From assembly GCA_024277485.1 (NCBI GenBank), contig JAJRVA010000235.1:1-13119 (forward strand): a stretch of DNA of 13,119 bases, read 5' to 3'. Origin of the DNA: Deltaproteobacteria bacterium. GTDB taxonomy: Bacteria > Desulfobacterota > Desulfobulbia > Desulfobulbales > Desulfobulbaceae. A program made the position numbers and the translations under genes. The notes below the pieces were generated by a model. It did not search any database and was not told the origin of the DNA. It saw only the letters and a program-made list of their open reading frames with translations. Numbering within the stretch: the stretch's first letter is position 1; every line of letters starts with the position of its first letter. Shown here piece by piece: positions 6,280-13,119 of the stretch.

Positions 6280-7113
6280 TTACATCGCCAGCAGCCTGCG
6301 GATCCTCTCCTCCACCGGGGGGTGGGTGGAAAACAGGCTTTTCAGCTGGCCGCCGGTCAGGGGGTTGACAATGTACATCTGCGCACTGGCCGGGTTGACC
6401 TGCATGGGAATCTGTTTGTTGTACGTGGTCAGTTTCTGCAGGGCGCTGGCCAGGGAGCGGGCATTACCGCTTATTTCAGCTCCTGCCGCATCGGCTAAGT
6501 ATTCACGGCTCCTGGAAATAGCCATCTGGATAAGTCCCGCGGCCAGCGGAGCGACAATGATCATCACCAGCGCGGCCAGCGGGTTGCCGCCTTCGTCGTC
6601 ACTTCCCCTGCCGCCGAAAATCATGGCCCACTGGGCCATTGTCGCCAGGTAACTGATGGCGCCCGCCATGACGGCGGCAATGGAACTTATCAGTATATCG
6701 CGGTTCTTTATATGACCGAGTTCATGGGCCAGCACCCCTTCCAGTTCCTGCCTGCTCAGGAGCTGCAGGATGCCGGTTGTTACCGCCACTGCCGCATGCT
6801 CCGGGTTTCTGCCGGTGGCAAAGGCATTGGGAGTCGGGTTGTCGACAATGTATACCCTCGGCTTGGGCAGGCCGGCGCGCTGCGACAGCGTCTCGACGGT
6901 CCGGTGCAGTTCCGGGGCCTCGTTTATGGAAACCTCCCTGGCACGGTTAATGGCCAGGGCCATCTTGTCACTGTTCCAGTAGGCAAAGAAGTTCAGCCCA
7001 AGGGCCATGACCAGAGCGATCACCATGCCCTGCTGCCCGCCAAGGGCCTGGCCTCCAACCAGGAACAGGGCGGTGAGAGCCGCCATCAGGATAAATGTTT
7101 TGGCCGTGTTCAT
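6280..7113 (-). CDS. htpX: membrane zinc metalloprotease HtpX (M48)
   Basis: A 277-aa inner-membrane protease that helps quality control of membrane proteins. The start at 7113 gives the family's standard N-terminus and length and is preceded by AGGAA eight bases away. The frame extends upstream to 7185 but only through an Asn-rich low-complexity stretch. Two N-terminal hydrophobic segments lie at about 6-20 and 28-45. The catalytic HELGH (130-134) is followed by SREYLADAAGAE, whose Glu204 is the third zinc ligand. Two further hydrophobic segments (about 140-165 and 178-200) separate them. The C-terminal STHPPVEERIRRL is typical of HtpX. The gene is convergent with the TIM-like gene and probably has its own promoter. 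Confidence 0.96.
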   Translation of the reverse strand: MNTAKTFILMAALTALFLVGGQALGGQQGMVIALVMALGLNFFAYWNSDKMALAINRAREVSINEAPELHRTVETLSQRAGLPKPRVYIVDNPTPNAFATGRNPEHAAVAVTTGILQLLSRQELEGVLAHELGHIKNRDILISSIAAVMAGAISYLATMAQWAMIFGGRGSDDEGGNPLAALVMIIVAPLAAGLIQMAISRSREYLADAAGAEISGNARSLASALQKLTTYNKQIPMQVNPASAQMYIVNPLTGGQLKSLFSTHPPVEERIRRLLAM

Positions 7114-7127
7114 TTTCCGGTTCCTTT

Positions 7128-7141
7128 TGTTGTTGTTGTTT
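7128..7141. repeat. short TTG/AAC trinucleotide repeat
   Basis: TTG is repeated four times, plus two bases, on the plus strand (AAC on the coding strand) in the htpX leader, just upstream of its AGGAA ribosome site. Such a tract can vary in length and could alter the leader, but four units is short. Confidence 0.5.
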
Positions 7142-7157
7142 TCATGTGGTTGATTAC

Positions 7158-7185
7158 AAAATAAGGTCACCCAATCGGAAGTCAA
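7158..7185 (-). promoter_or_regulatory. candidate sigma-70 promoter of htpX
   Basis: On the minus strand TTGACT (7185-7180) and TATTTT (7163-7158) are separated by 16 bases, about 45 bases upstream of the htpX start. The CTTGAC at the -35 could also fit a heat-shock sigma-32 type promoter, which would suit htpX, but the -10 side does not decide this. Confidence 0.4.
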
Positions 7186-7200
7186 GACCGGGAAGAGGGA

Positions 7201-8154
7201 CTACAGGAGAAGGAAATAATAGCCGATATACCCGGCCAGAAAAAGGAAGCCGTGCCAGCGCAATGCTCCTGTTGTGTGGTGGAGAATCGGAAACAGGACA
7301 AGGGTAAAGACAATCATGACCGGGATGTCCCGGTAGAGGAGTTCCCTGGAGAGTCCAACCGGAGTGATTACTGCTGTCAGGCCCAACACCATGAACAGGT
7401 TGAACATGTTCGAGCCGATCACGTTGCCTATCAGGAGTCCGCTCTCGTTGCGCCTGAGAGCGGATATGCTGGAGGCCAGTTCAGGCAGGGAAGTACCCAC
7501 GGCAGCCAGGGTCAGGCCGATGACGAGTTCGCTCACGCCGAAGTAACGGGCCGTATCGGCTGCACCTCGGATGAATATATCGGAACCAAGGGCAAGAAGT
7601 ACCAGGCCCACGGCAATGTACAGCGCCGCCCGCCCCGCAGACGGGATATCTTCTGTCCGGTCATCCTCTCTGATCCGTTGCCGGCTTTTTCCGGCAGTGC
7701 AGGAAAAGTATGTATAGCTGATCAGGGCAAGAATGAAAAAGAGGCCGATAGGCCGGGGAAAATATCCGAGAGAGGCGCAAAGCAGGAGTATTATACTGCC
7801 GGCCAGGACCAGGAGAAGTTCGATCCACACCTCTTTCAGGGCCAGGCGCAGGGGCAGTATCATGGCCGATATGCCTAAGACCAGGCCGACATTGGCGATG
7901 TTGCTGCCGACCACGTTGCCGATCATTATCTCGGGGTATCCCCGCAGGGATGCGGTCAGGCTGACAAAGAGTTCAGGGACCGAGGTGCCGAATGCCACTA
8001 CGGTCAGGCCGACCATCAGGGTTGACATGCCGAAGCGCCGGGCCAGTTTTGCCGCCCCGGAAACCAGGAGTTCCCCGCCGCCGAAAAGCATCAGCAGACC
8101 GGCCGCAATGAACAGAAAAGCCATGCCCAGGGATGTCACTGAGGCTGCCGTCAT
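7201..8154 (-). CDS. YrbG-type Na+/Ca2+ exchanger family antiporter
   Basis: A 317-aa inner-membrane protein of the cation/Ca2+ exchanger superfamily, close to the usual YrbG length of about 325. Ten hydrophobic segments can be seen. The two inverted alpha-repeats that form the ion path are intact: GTSVPE (56-61) with GNVVGSNIANVG (79-90), and GTSLPE (220-225) with GNVIGSNMFNLF (243-254). Both acidic residues (Glu61, Glu225) are present. A charged cytoplasmic loop lies at about 154-172. The start ATG at 8154 overlaps the stop of the upstream gene as ATGA, so translation is probably coupled to it. The transported ion (Ca2+ or another cation) cannot be set from sequence alone. Confidence 0.92.
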   Translation of the reverse strand: MTAASVTSLGMAFLFIAAGLLMLFGGGELLVSGAAKLARRFGMSTLMVGLTVVAFGTSVPELFVSLTASLRGYPEIMIGNVVGSNIANVGLVLGISAMILPLRLALKEVWIELLLVLAGSIILLLCASLGYFPRPIGLFFILALISYTYFSCTAGKSRQRIREDDRTEDIPSAGRAALYIAVGLVLLALGSDIFIRGAADTARYFGVSELVIGLTLAAVGTSLPELASSISALRRNESGLLIGNVIGSNMFNLFMVLGLTAVITPVGLSRELLYRDIPVMIVFTLVLFPILHHTTGALRWHGFLFLAGYIGYYFLLL

Positions 8155-8882
8155 GGCTGAACAAAATCCTTGATATCCACGTTGCCGTGCCCTCTGAAGG
8201 CGCGGTCAACGATTTTTTTCAGTGGTTTTTTTATTTCGGGCAGGGGGCTGACCGGGGGGATGTCGGGAAGCTGGTCAGCAAGGGGCGGCGGCGGTTTGAC
8301 CTGCATCTTTTGGTCAAGCTTTTCACCGGTCCTGGCAAGGATTCCTCCTGCCATGGGCCCGGAGGTGTAGACGCCGTTGCCCTCGAGGCCCCGGAGAAAG
8401 TCCATCATGGTGCCCAGGTCATGTTTTTTATGGAAAAGCTTGATTTCCTCAACAATGGTTTCCCGTTCTCCGGCAAGTTTCATCATGTTGTCCCGGTATT
8501 CGTCAATATCCCGGGCCAGGTTTTCATAGGTGTCAAAAACCATGTTTTTGAAACGGCCGATCCGGGTCAGGCCCCGGATTCGCTGTCCGGCAAAGACCCG
8601 TTTTCTGATGCTCGGGGATTCCGTCAGGTAGGGATCGTAAAAGATCAACCGGTCCAGTCCGGCCAACTGGAAAAATTCATGGATAAGTGTTTCATCTTTC
8701 AGTAAGATATACAGCCTGACAAGATCAAAGCCGATTTTTTGTTCAAGCCGCACATGCGAGGCGAGAACCCGATCGTCGTAATCCTGGATGTCTTCTTCAA
8801 TGAGCCTGCGGAAACCGAAGTACCGGTCAGCCATTTCTTTTTTTATCTCAAGGGCGAGAACTGTATTGATATCGTCCTGCAT
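8151..8882 (-). CDS. uncharacterised conserved-looking protein upstream of an antiporter
   Basis: A 243-aa protein from ATG 8882, which has an AGGGA ribosome site nine bases upstream. The frame continues to 8999, but that would overlap dnaG on the other strand and adds a Cys-rich stretch that does not look native. The protein has no signal peptide or membrane segment. Residues 1-80 are helical and acidic (EIKKEMADRYFGFRRLIEED), 80-115 read like a compact fold (DRLIFYDPYLTESPS), 115-160 form a probable coiled coil, and about 195-220 is Pro-rich (KPPPPLADQLPDIPP). The C-terminus is basic, then ends KDFVQP. I do not recognise the family. It overlaps the antiporter gene by four bases (ATGA), so a cytoplasmic partner of that transporter is possible but unproven. 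It is divergent from dnaG over 110 bp. Confidence 0.75.
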   Translation of the reverse strand: MQDDINTVLALEIKKEMADRYFGFRRLIEEDIQDYDDRVLASHVRLEQKIGFDLVRLYILLKDETLIHEFFQLAGLDRLIFYDPYLTESPSIRKRVFAGQRIRGLTRIGRFKNMVFDTYENLARDIDEYRDNMMKLAGERETIVEEIKLFHKKHDLGTMMDFLRGLEGNGVYTSGPMAGGILARTGEKLDQKMQVKPPPPLADQLPDIPPVSPLPEIKKPLKKIVDRAFRGHGNVDIKDFVQP

Positions 8883-8992
8883 ACGTTCATATCCCTGACA
8901 TGCAAGGGGGTTAATCCTGCAGATGCAACAGTTACCTTTCCTATACCGTATCCGGGCAATGTTTTCACTGAGTATATCAACCGGGGGTGGAT

Positions 8993-10786
8993 ATGACATC
9001 TGCTGACCTGCGGGAAGAGGTAAAAAACAGGATCCGGGATACAGCCGATATCGCCCAGGTGATAGGCGAGGTGGTTGAACTCAGGAAGGCCGGTTCCAGG
9101 TATACCGGCCTGTGCCCTTTCCATGCCGAGAAGACGCCTTCGTTTTCCGTCAATCCCCAGGGGCAGTTTTTTCACTGCTTCGGCTGCGGTGAATCCGGTG
9201 ATGTCTTCTCGTTTATGATGAAGTATCACCGGTTGTCATTTCCCGAGGCCCTCAAGGAACTGGCCCGGCGGTACCATATCGACCTGCCTGAGCCGCGATT
9301 GAGCGACGCGGACAGAAAACGTATCCGGGAACGGGACCTCCTGTACCGGGTGAACAGGGAGGCTGCCGCGATATTCCGGCAGTATCTCCTGGAATCTCCG
9401 GCAGCGGAACAGGCACGGCACTATCTCGCGGAAAGAGGGGTTCCGGAAGAAGTGGCCGAGGTGTTCGGCCTGGGCTTTACCCCTGATCCGTCCACAGCGG
9501 GATGGAGTTTTGTGATCTCGCGCCTGCAGGCCATGCATCTTCCCGTTGCTGTTATAGAAAAGGCGGGGCTTGCGGTGAAAAAAGACCGGGGCGGCCACTA
9601 TGACCGGTTCCGGGACCGGATCATGTTTCCCATCCATAATGTGTCCGGCCAGGTGGTTGCCTTTGGCGGCCGTATCCTTGGCGAGGGACAGCCCAAGTAT
9701 ATGAACTCCCCGGAAAGTCCGGTTTTTAACAAGAGCCGCCTGCTGTTCGGCCTGTTTCAGCACCGGGAGACGATCCGGCAGTGCCGCCGGGCCCTGGTTG
9801 TGGAGGGAAATTTCGACCTGGTTCTTCTTGCTGTTCACAACATAAAAAATGTTGTCGCTCCCCTGGGGACCGCTTTGACCCGGGAACATATACGCATGCT
9901 CCGGGGATACTGCGATGAGGTTGTCCTCCTGTTTGACGGGGACAGCGCCGGTCTGAAGGCTGCGATGCGCTCGGTTCCTTTTTTCCTGGCCGAACAGGTT
10001 GATGCCAGGATCGCTGTTTTGCCCGATGGCCACGATCCGGACAGTTTTGTCAGGGAAAAGGGAGCCGGCGGGGTGGAAGACCTGGTCGAGAAGGCAAGTC
10101 CGCTGGCTGAATTTGTCTTTGACGCGCTGGCCCGCCGGCACGGCATGACACTTGACGGGAAAGGCAGGATCGTCGGTGAACTGCAGCAGATCGTAGCTGC
10201 TGCCGATGATGCTGTGCAGCGGTCTCTCATGGTATCCCACTTCAGCGAGATGCTTGGTCTTGCCCCGGCGCAGTTTGAGGCGGGCCTGCGCGGTACGCCG
10301 GCGAAAAGGCCGCAGGCAGAGCGCTCCTCCAGGGAAAGCCTGCGCGATCTGCCGCGCAAACAGCGCCAGCTCATTGATTTCCTGATTCTGTACCCTGAAT
10401 ATTTTCCGCAGCTGCTGGAAGCCGGTGTTGAGAAGGTTATCTCGAACCAGGAGATTATGCATATTTTCAGCTGCCTGAAAGAGCTGTCCCGGCAGGGGCA
10501 CCTGACGCCGGACAGGCTGCTGACGGCGTTGCCGGAAGAGAGTGGTGGCAGGCGCTATGTGGCTGAGCTGCTTATTGCAGGGAGTCCGGGCAGTGCGGAA
10601 GATCCCGGGCAGGAGGCCCGGCAGATGTGCAGCGAAGTGCTGCGGTGGCTGCAGGCGGAAATGAGGCAGCAGGAAGGCGCCGGTCTGCAGGAACAGATAA
10701 ACGAGGCGCAGCGATCAGGCGATACGGAACTGCTCATGAAGCTGCTGGCCCGGAAGCAGGAAATGGGGAAAATGAATGATTTTTGA
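8993..10786 (+). CDS. dnaG: DNA primase DnaG
   Basis: A 597-aa primase that makes RNA primers at the replication fork. I chose ATG 8993 with GGGGGTGG upstream; GTG 8987 is also in frame. The N-terminal zinc-binding domain has C41, H44, C62 and C65 (CPFH and CFGC). The RNA polymerase core runs from about 105 and contains the MFPI segment near 211 and VVAFGGR near 221. The TOPRIM domain has Glu271 (VVEGNFD) and the FDGDSAG motif (Asp315, Asp317), then DGHDPDSFV at 345. The C-terminal helicase-interaction domain (about 440-597) is helical and divergent, as usual. It lies next to rpoD, the classic macromolecular synthesis arrangement but without an rpsU gene in the window. Confidence 0.97.
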   Translation: MTSADLREEVKNRIRDTADIAQVIGEVVELRKAGSRYTGLCPFHAEKTPSFSVNPQGQFFHCFGCGESGDVFSFMMKYHRLSFPEALKELARRYHIDLPEPRLSDADRKRIRERDLLYRVNREAAAIFRQYLLESPAAEQARHYLAERGVPEEVAEVFGLGFTPDPSTAGWSFVISRLQAMHLPVAVIEKAGLAVKKDRGGHYDRFRDRIMFPIHNVSGQVVAFGGRILGEGQPKYMNSPESPVFNKSRLLFGLFQHRETIRQCRRALVVEGNFDLVLLAVHNIKNVVAPLGTALTREHIRMLRGYCDEVVLLFDGDSAGLKAAMRSVPFFLAEQVDARIAVLPDGHDPDSFVREKGAGGVEDLVEKASPLAEFVFDALARRHGMTLDGKGRIVGELQQIVAAADDAVQRSLMVSHFSEMLGLAPAQFEAGLRGTPAKRPQAERSSRESLRDLPRKQRQLIDFLILYPEYFPQLLEAGVEKVISNQEIMHIFSCLKELSRQGHLTPDRLLTALPEESGGRRYVAELLIAGSPGSAEDPGQEARQMCSEVLRWLQAEMRQQEGAGLQEQINEAQRSGDTELLMKLLARKQEMGKMNDF

Positions 10787-10793
10787 TAACCTG

Positions 10794-10822
10794 TTGAAAG
10801 AAATGAAAAATCTGGTTATGAA
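10794..10822 (+). promoter_or_regulatory. candidate sigma-70 promoter upstream of rpoD
   Basis: TTGAAA (10794-10799), a 17-base spacer and TATGAA (10817-10822) form a good sigma-70-type promoter that starts eight bases after the dnaG stop. Transcription would begin near 10829 and leave a leader of about 240 bases before rpoD. Confidence 0.5.
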
Positions 10823-10849
10823 TGACAGGTAATGATAAAGTTGTCAGGG

Positions 10850-10994
10850 TTGAACGAGTGCGGGGACATTTGCTGTTGCCTGCACACACACGTCGGCTGC
10901 GAGGCCGGAAGGAGACGTGGATCCGCACCTCATGGTTGTTCGTGAGCGTGTTCAAGACAAGCCACCCGGGCTGCAGAAGGTATCCTTCAGCCGG
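10850..10994 (+). ncRNA. candidate structured RNA leader of rpoD
   Basis: Nested complementary stretches occur in order. TTGAAC (10850-10855) pairs with GTTCAA (10950-10955). GAGTGCGG (10856-10863) pairs with CCGCACCTC (10923-10931) with one bulge. CACGTC (10889-10894) pairs with GACGTG (10914-10919). A separate strong hairpin follows at 10966-10994 (GAAGG-TAT-CCTTC with CCGGGCT/AGCCGG flanks). No family is recognised: motifs of 6S RNA, SRP RNA, RNase P and tmRNA were looked for and not found. It could be a cis-acting leader or a small RNA, or chance pairing in GC-rich DNA. Confidence 0.3.
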
Positions 10995-11014
10995 AATTTG
11001 AGCATGATATCCGC

Positions 11015-11054
11015 CCGTAAAACGGACGTGAAACAACTGGTTTCAATCTTTTTC
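11015..11054 (+). terminator. weak terminator- or attenuator-like hairpins before rpoD
   Basis: CCGT-AAA-ACGG (11015-11025) is followed by TGAAAC-AACTG-GTTTCA (11029-11045) and then ATCTTTTTC. The second hairpin plus T-tract resembles an intrinsic terminator but has only two GC pairs. It sits just before the rpoD ribosome site (AGGGAG), so it could act as an attenuator or end a small RNA that starts near 10829. Confidence 0.25.
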
Positions 11055-11071
11055 ATTGAGGGAGAACGAGA

Positions 11072-12697
11072 ATGGCCAATGGGAAAAAAAATGCTGATTC
11101 CGGGGCAACCGATTTTCAGCAGAATTTTTTAGGGGATACATCCGGTTATCCTGACCTGACAGGAATTTTTGACGATAATGATGTTTCTCTCTTTGATTCC
11201 ATGGATAAAGATTCCCTGACAAGTTTACCTGAAGAAGTCAAATCCGACCGCCGTAAAACACCATCGACGACCGGCAGGAGAAAGGGCGACCGCCGTTCCG
11301 GAACCGATCGGAGAAAAACCGGATCCAGTATTGATCCGATGAATATTTATCTCAAGGAAATGGGCAACCTGACCCTGCTCAGTCATGACGAAGAGGTGGC
11401 CCTGGCCCAGATGATCGAGCAGGGGGAAGTGCGGGTTCAGCAGTCTGTCCTGCGTCTCTCCACGGGGATGGTCATCCTCAGCGATCTGGCCGAGGGAGTC
11501 CGGGCGAAAAAAATCAGGATAGCCTCGGTCCTGAAGGGGCTTTCGGAAAGTGACGACAAGGCGCTTGCCGTGATTGAGGAGGGTTTCCTCGATAAAATCG
11601 ATACAGCCGTTGAACTTGACGAACAGCGCAAGGTCTTGTGCCGCCGGTTACGGGAAAACATCGATGACCCTGTGGAAATGGACCGGCTGCTGAAGGAAAT
11701 AACAAAAATCGGTTTTGAGATCGCGGAATTTTTCCAGGACTACCGTATCTGCAGCAAGGGTATTTTTTCCGTGGCCGATGCTGTAAGAGAAATGGGCCTG
11801 AAGTTTGAAAAGGCCAGGGTCGAAGCGCTGAGGAAGAGCAATGAGCCCGCATCTGATGAACAGTTAGAGATTGACCGCCGCATCACCCTTGAACTTGCCG
11901 AAAACCTGGGTGTAACCAGTGATTTCCTGGGTGATATCCTTATAGACCTGGAGTTGGGCAAGGAGGAGGTCCGGCAGGGCAAAGAATCCCTTGTCAGGGC
12001 GAACCTGCGCCTGGTGATTTCAGTATCGAAAAAATTTCTCAACCGGGGCCTGCAGCTTCCCGACCTGATACAGGAAGGCAACATCGGCCTGATGAAGGCG
12101 GTTGAAAAGTATGATTACAAGCGCGGTTACAAGTTTTCAACCTATGCCACCTGGTGGATACGACAGGCGATAACCAGGGGGATCGCCGACCAGGGCCGCA
12201 CGATCCGGCTGCCGGTCCACATGATTGAAACCATAAACAGGATGCTCCGCTTCTCACGTGATTTCATGCAGCATGAGAGCCGTGAACCCACCCCCGAGGA
12301 AATGGCGGCACAGCTTGGTACGGATGTGGCAAAGGTGCATGTCGCGTTGAAGACGGCCAAGGATGCCATCTCCCTTGATGCCCCGGTCGGGGACGAGGAA
12401 GACACCATGCTGAGTGATTTTGTCGAGGATCATGTCCACCCTGACCCCCAGGAAGCATCGATCACAGAAAGTCTCAAGCGGTGTCTGTGCAAGGTGATGT
12501 CCTCGCTGACTCCGCGGGAGGAACAGGTGCTGCGCATGCGTTACGGTATTGAGGTCAGCTGTGACCATACCCTTGAGGAGGTGGGAAAATGTTTTGCCGT
12601 GACGCGGGAGCGGATCAGGCAGATCGAGGCCCAGGCAATCAGCAAGCTCCGCCATCCGACCAGAAGCGGGGACCTGCGTTCGTTCATAACCGATTGA
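11072..12697 (+). CDS. rpoD: primary-type sigma-70 factor RpoD, unusual N-terminus
   Basis: A 541-aa sigma factor that directs RNA polymerase to housekeeping promoters. AGGGAG precedes the ATG. Residues 1-58 are acidic and do not match the usual region 1.1. Residues 59-83 are strongly basic with repeated DRR/GRRK units. Region 1.2 starts at 88 ([11 protein letters not shown]), then a non-conserved region to about 300. Region 2 (about 306-378) has the -10 recognition and melting helices ([32 protein letters not shown]). Region 3 begins with RTIRLPVHM. Region 4 (about 470-535) contains [14 protein letters not shown] and the [23 protein letters not shown], the standard -35 reader. Adjacency to dnaG supports the primary role. 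A group 2 paralogue is less likely but possible given the altered N-terminus. Confidence 0.93.
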   Translation: MANGKKNADSGATDFQQNFLGDTSGYPDLTGIFDDNDVSLFDSMDKDSLTSLPEEVKSDRRKTPSTTGRRKGDRRSGTDRRKTGSSIDPMNIYLKEMGNLTLLSHDEEVALAQMIEQGEVRVQQSVLRLSTGMVILSDLAEGVRAKKIRIASVLKGLSESDDKALAVIEEGFLDKIDTAVELDEQRKVLCRRLRENIDDPVEMDRLLKEITKIGFEIAEFFQDYRICSKGIFSVADAVREMGLKFEKARVEALRKSNEPASDEQLEIDRRITLELAENLGVTSDFLGDILIDLELGKEEVRQGKESLVRANLRLVISVSKKFLNRGLQLPDLIQEGNIGLMKAVEKYDYKRGYKFSTYATWWIRQAITRGIADQGRTIRLPVHMIETINRMLRFSRDFMQHESREPTPEEMAAQLGTDVAKVHVALKTAKDAISLDAPVGDEEDTMLSDFVEDHVHPDPQEASITESLKRCLCKVMSSLTPREEQVLRMRYGIEVSCDHTLEEVGKCFAVTRERIRQIEAQAISKLRHPTRSGDLRSFITD

Positions 12698-12741
12698 TAA
12701 CCCGCAGACCTTGGGGCCGGCCCGTCCCGGGAAGTGTTTTT

Positions 12742-12775
12742 CCGGCAGGATCGGCGGGCTGCAGCAGCCTGCCGG
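12742..12775 (+). other. GC-rich hairpin between rpoD and dprA
   Basis: CCGGCAGG (12742-12749) and CCTGCCGG (12768-12775) form a perfect 8-bp stem. An inner GGCTG-CAG-CAGCC is an alternative pairing. No T-run follows, so it is not a standard intrinsic terminator. It lies in the 117-base gap before dprA and may be a processing site or a weak pause. Confidence 0.35.
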
Positions 12776-12814
12776 TGGAGATTTTGGCCCGGGGCCTCAG
12801 CTTCAGGATGCAGC

Positions 12815-13119
12815 ATGCAGGACCACATTCTTCAGGATTGGCTTACCCTTGCCCATATGCCGGGTCTCGGCTGCGCCCTCATAAACCGCCTGGTTGAGGA
12901 GTCCGGCACACCCGGAAATGTCCTTGCCGCCACTCCCGCCCAACTGGAAAAGATAAACGGGATCGGCCGGAAGCTGGCCCGCCGCCTGGCAGACCGTTCC
13001 GTCATCGAGCAGGCCCGGGAACTGGCCGGCGGTGAGATGCGCAGGCTCGCTTCGCAGGGTATATCCCTTCTCTGCCCTGATGACCACAGGTATCCCCGGC
13101 TTCTGAAAAACATTGCCGA
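12815..13119 (+). CDS. dprA: DNA processing protein DprA, N-terminal part
   Basis: The first 101 codons of a plus-strand gene cut by the right edge. The start ATG at 12815 has CAGGA six bases upstream. The opening WLTLAHMPGLGCALINRLVE (residues 9-28), the KINGIGRKLARRLADR helix-hairpin-helix-like segment, and the GISLLCPDDHRYPRLLKNIA stretch match the start of DprA/Smf proteins. DprA binds incoming single-stranded DNA and loads RecA during natural transformation, and it is widely conserved even in bacteria not known to be competent. The Rossmann-like DNA-binding core that would follow (GSR..T) lies outside the window. It probably shares a transcript with rpoD. Confidence 0.9.
   Translation, partial: MQDHILQDWLTLAHMPGLGCALINRLVEESGTPGNVLAATPAQLEKINGIGRKLARRLADRSVIEQARELAGGEMRRLASQGISLLCPDDHRYPRLLKNIA

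Noticed and set aside
9236..10501. 421-aa minus-strand ORF
   Set aside because: It is antisense to dnaG, whose motifs are unmistakable. It is a long shadow frame typical of GC-rich coding DNA.
10889..10920. SRP RNA-like CCGGAAGGAG stretch
   Set aside because: The GGAA loop on a CC-GG stem looks like the SRP tip, but the conserved AGCA/CAGG internal loop is missing.
10917..11132. 71-codon ORF (GTG start after AAGGAG) across the rpoD start
   Set aside because: The ribosome site is tempting, but the peptide has no recognisable features, overlaps rpoD in another frame, and the stretch is better explained as structured leader.

Overview
The window looks like a chromosomal segment from a GC-rich Gram-negative bacterium. 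The gene set (HtpX, a YrbG-type antiporter, dnaG directly followed by rpoD, then dprA) and the protein style suggest a deltaproteobacterial / Desulfobacterota organism, but this is inference from memory. There are no tRNA or rRNA genes, insertion sequences, integrases or CRISPR arrays.

Region 1 (about 1-3833, minus strand) is a tightly packed operon of four genes, the last running off the left edge. In transcription order they are: a 138-aa protein with a PemK/MazF-like (SH3-barrel-like) pattern; a 360-aa divergent sigma-70-like protein; a 371-aa protein with an H-x3-C-x2-C zinc anti-sigma-like motif followed by a second PemK/MazF-like segment; and a Lon-like (family S16) protease domain that keeps the Ser-Lys dyad at exactly the E. 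coli Lon spacing but shows no AAA+ ATPase motif. The first two genes share a TAATG junction and the last two overlap by 26 bases. I know of no described system with this composition, and it is the best candidate here for something new.

Region 2 (3834-4286) is an AT-rich divergent intergenic region. It holds a GTTGC-TATG-GCAAC palindrome and several copies of GAGCAT/ATGCTC.

Region 3 (4287-6223, plus strand) is an RmlD-like extended short-chain dehydrogenase followed by a triosephosphate isomerase homologue. The isomerase keeps the active-site Asn, Lys and His, but Thr stands where the catalytic Glu should be and loop 6 is rewritten.

Region 4 (6280-8882, minus strand) holds an uncharacterised 243-aa protein overlapping a YrbG-type Na+/Ca2+ exchanger (ATGA overlap), then htpX with its own candidate promoter.

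Region 5 (8993-13119, plus strand) is a macromolecular-synthesis-type cluster: dnaG, a 285-bp spacer with a good sigma-70-type promoter and a strongly foldable leader, rpoD with an unusual N-terminus, and the first third of dprA, cut by the right edge.
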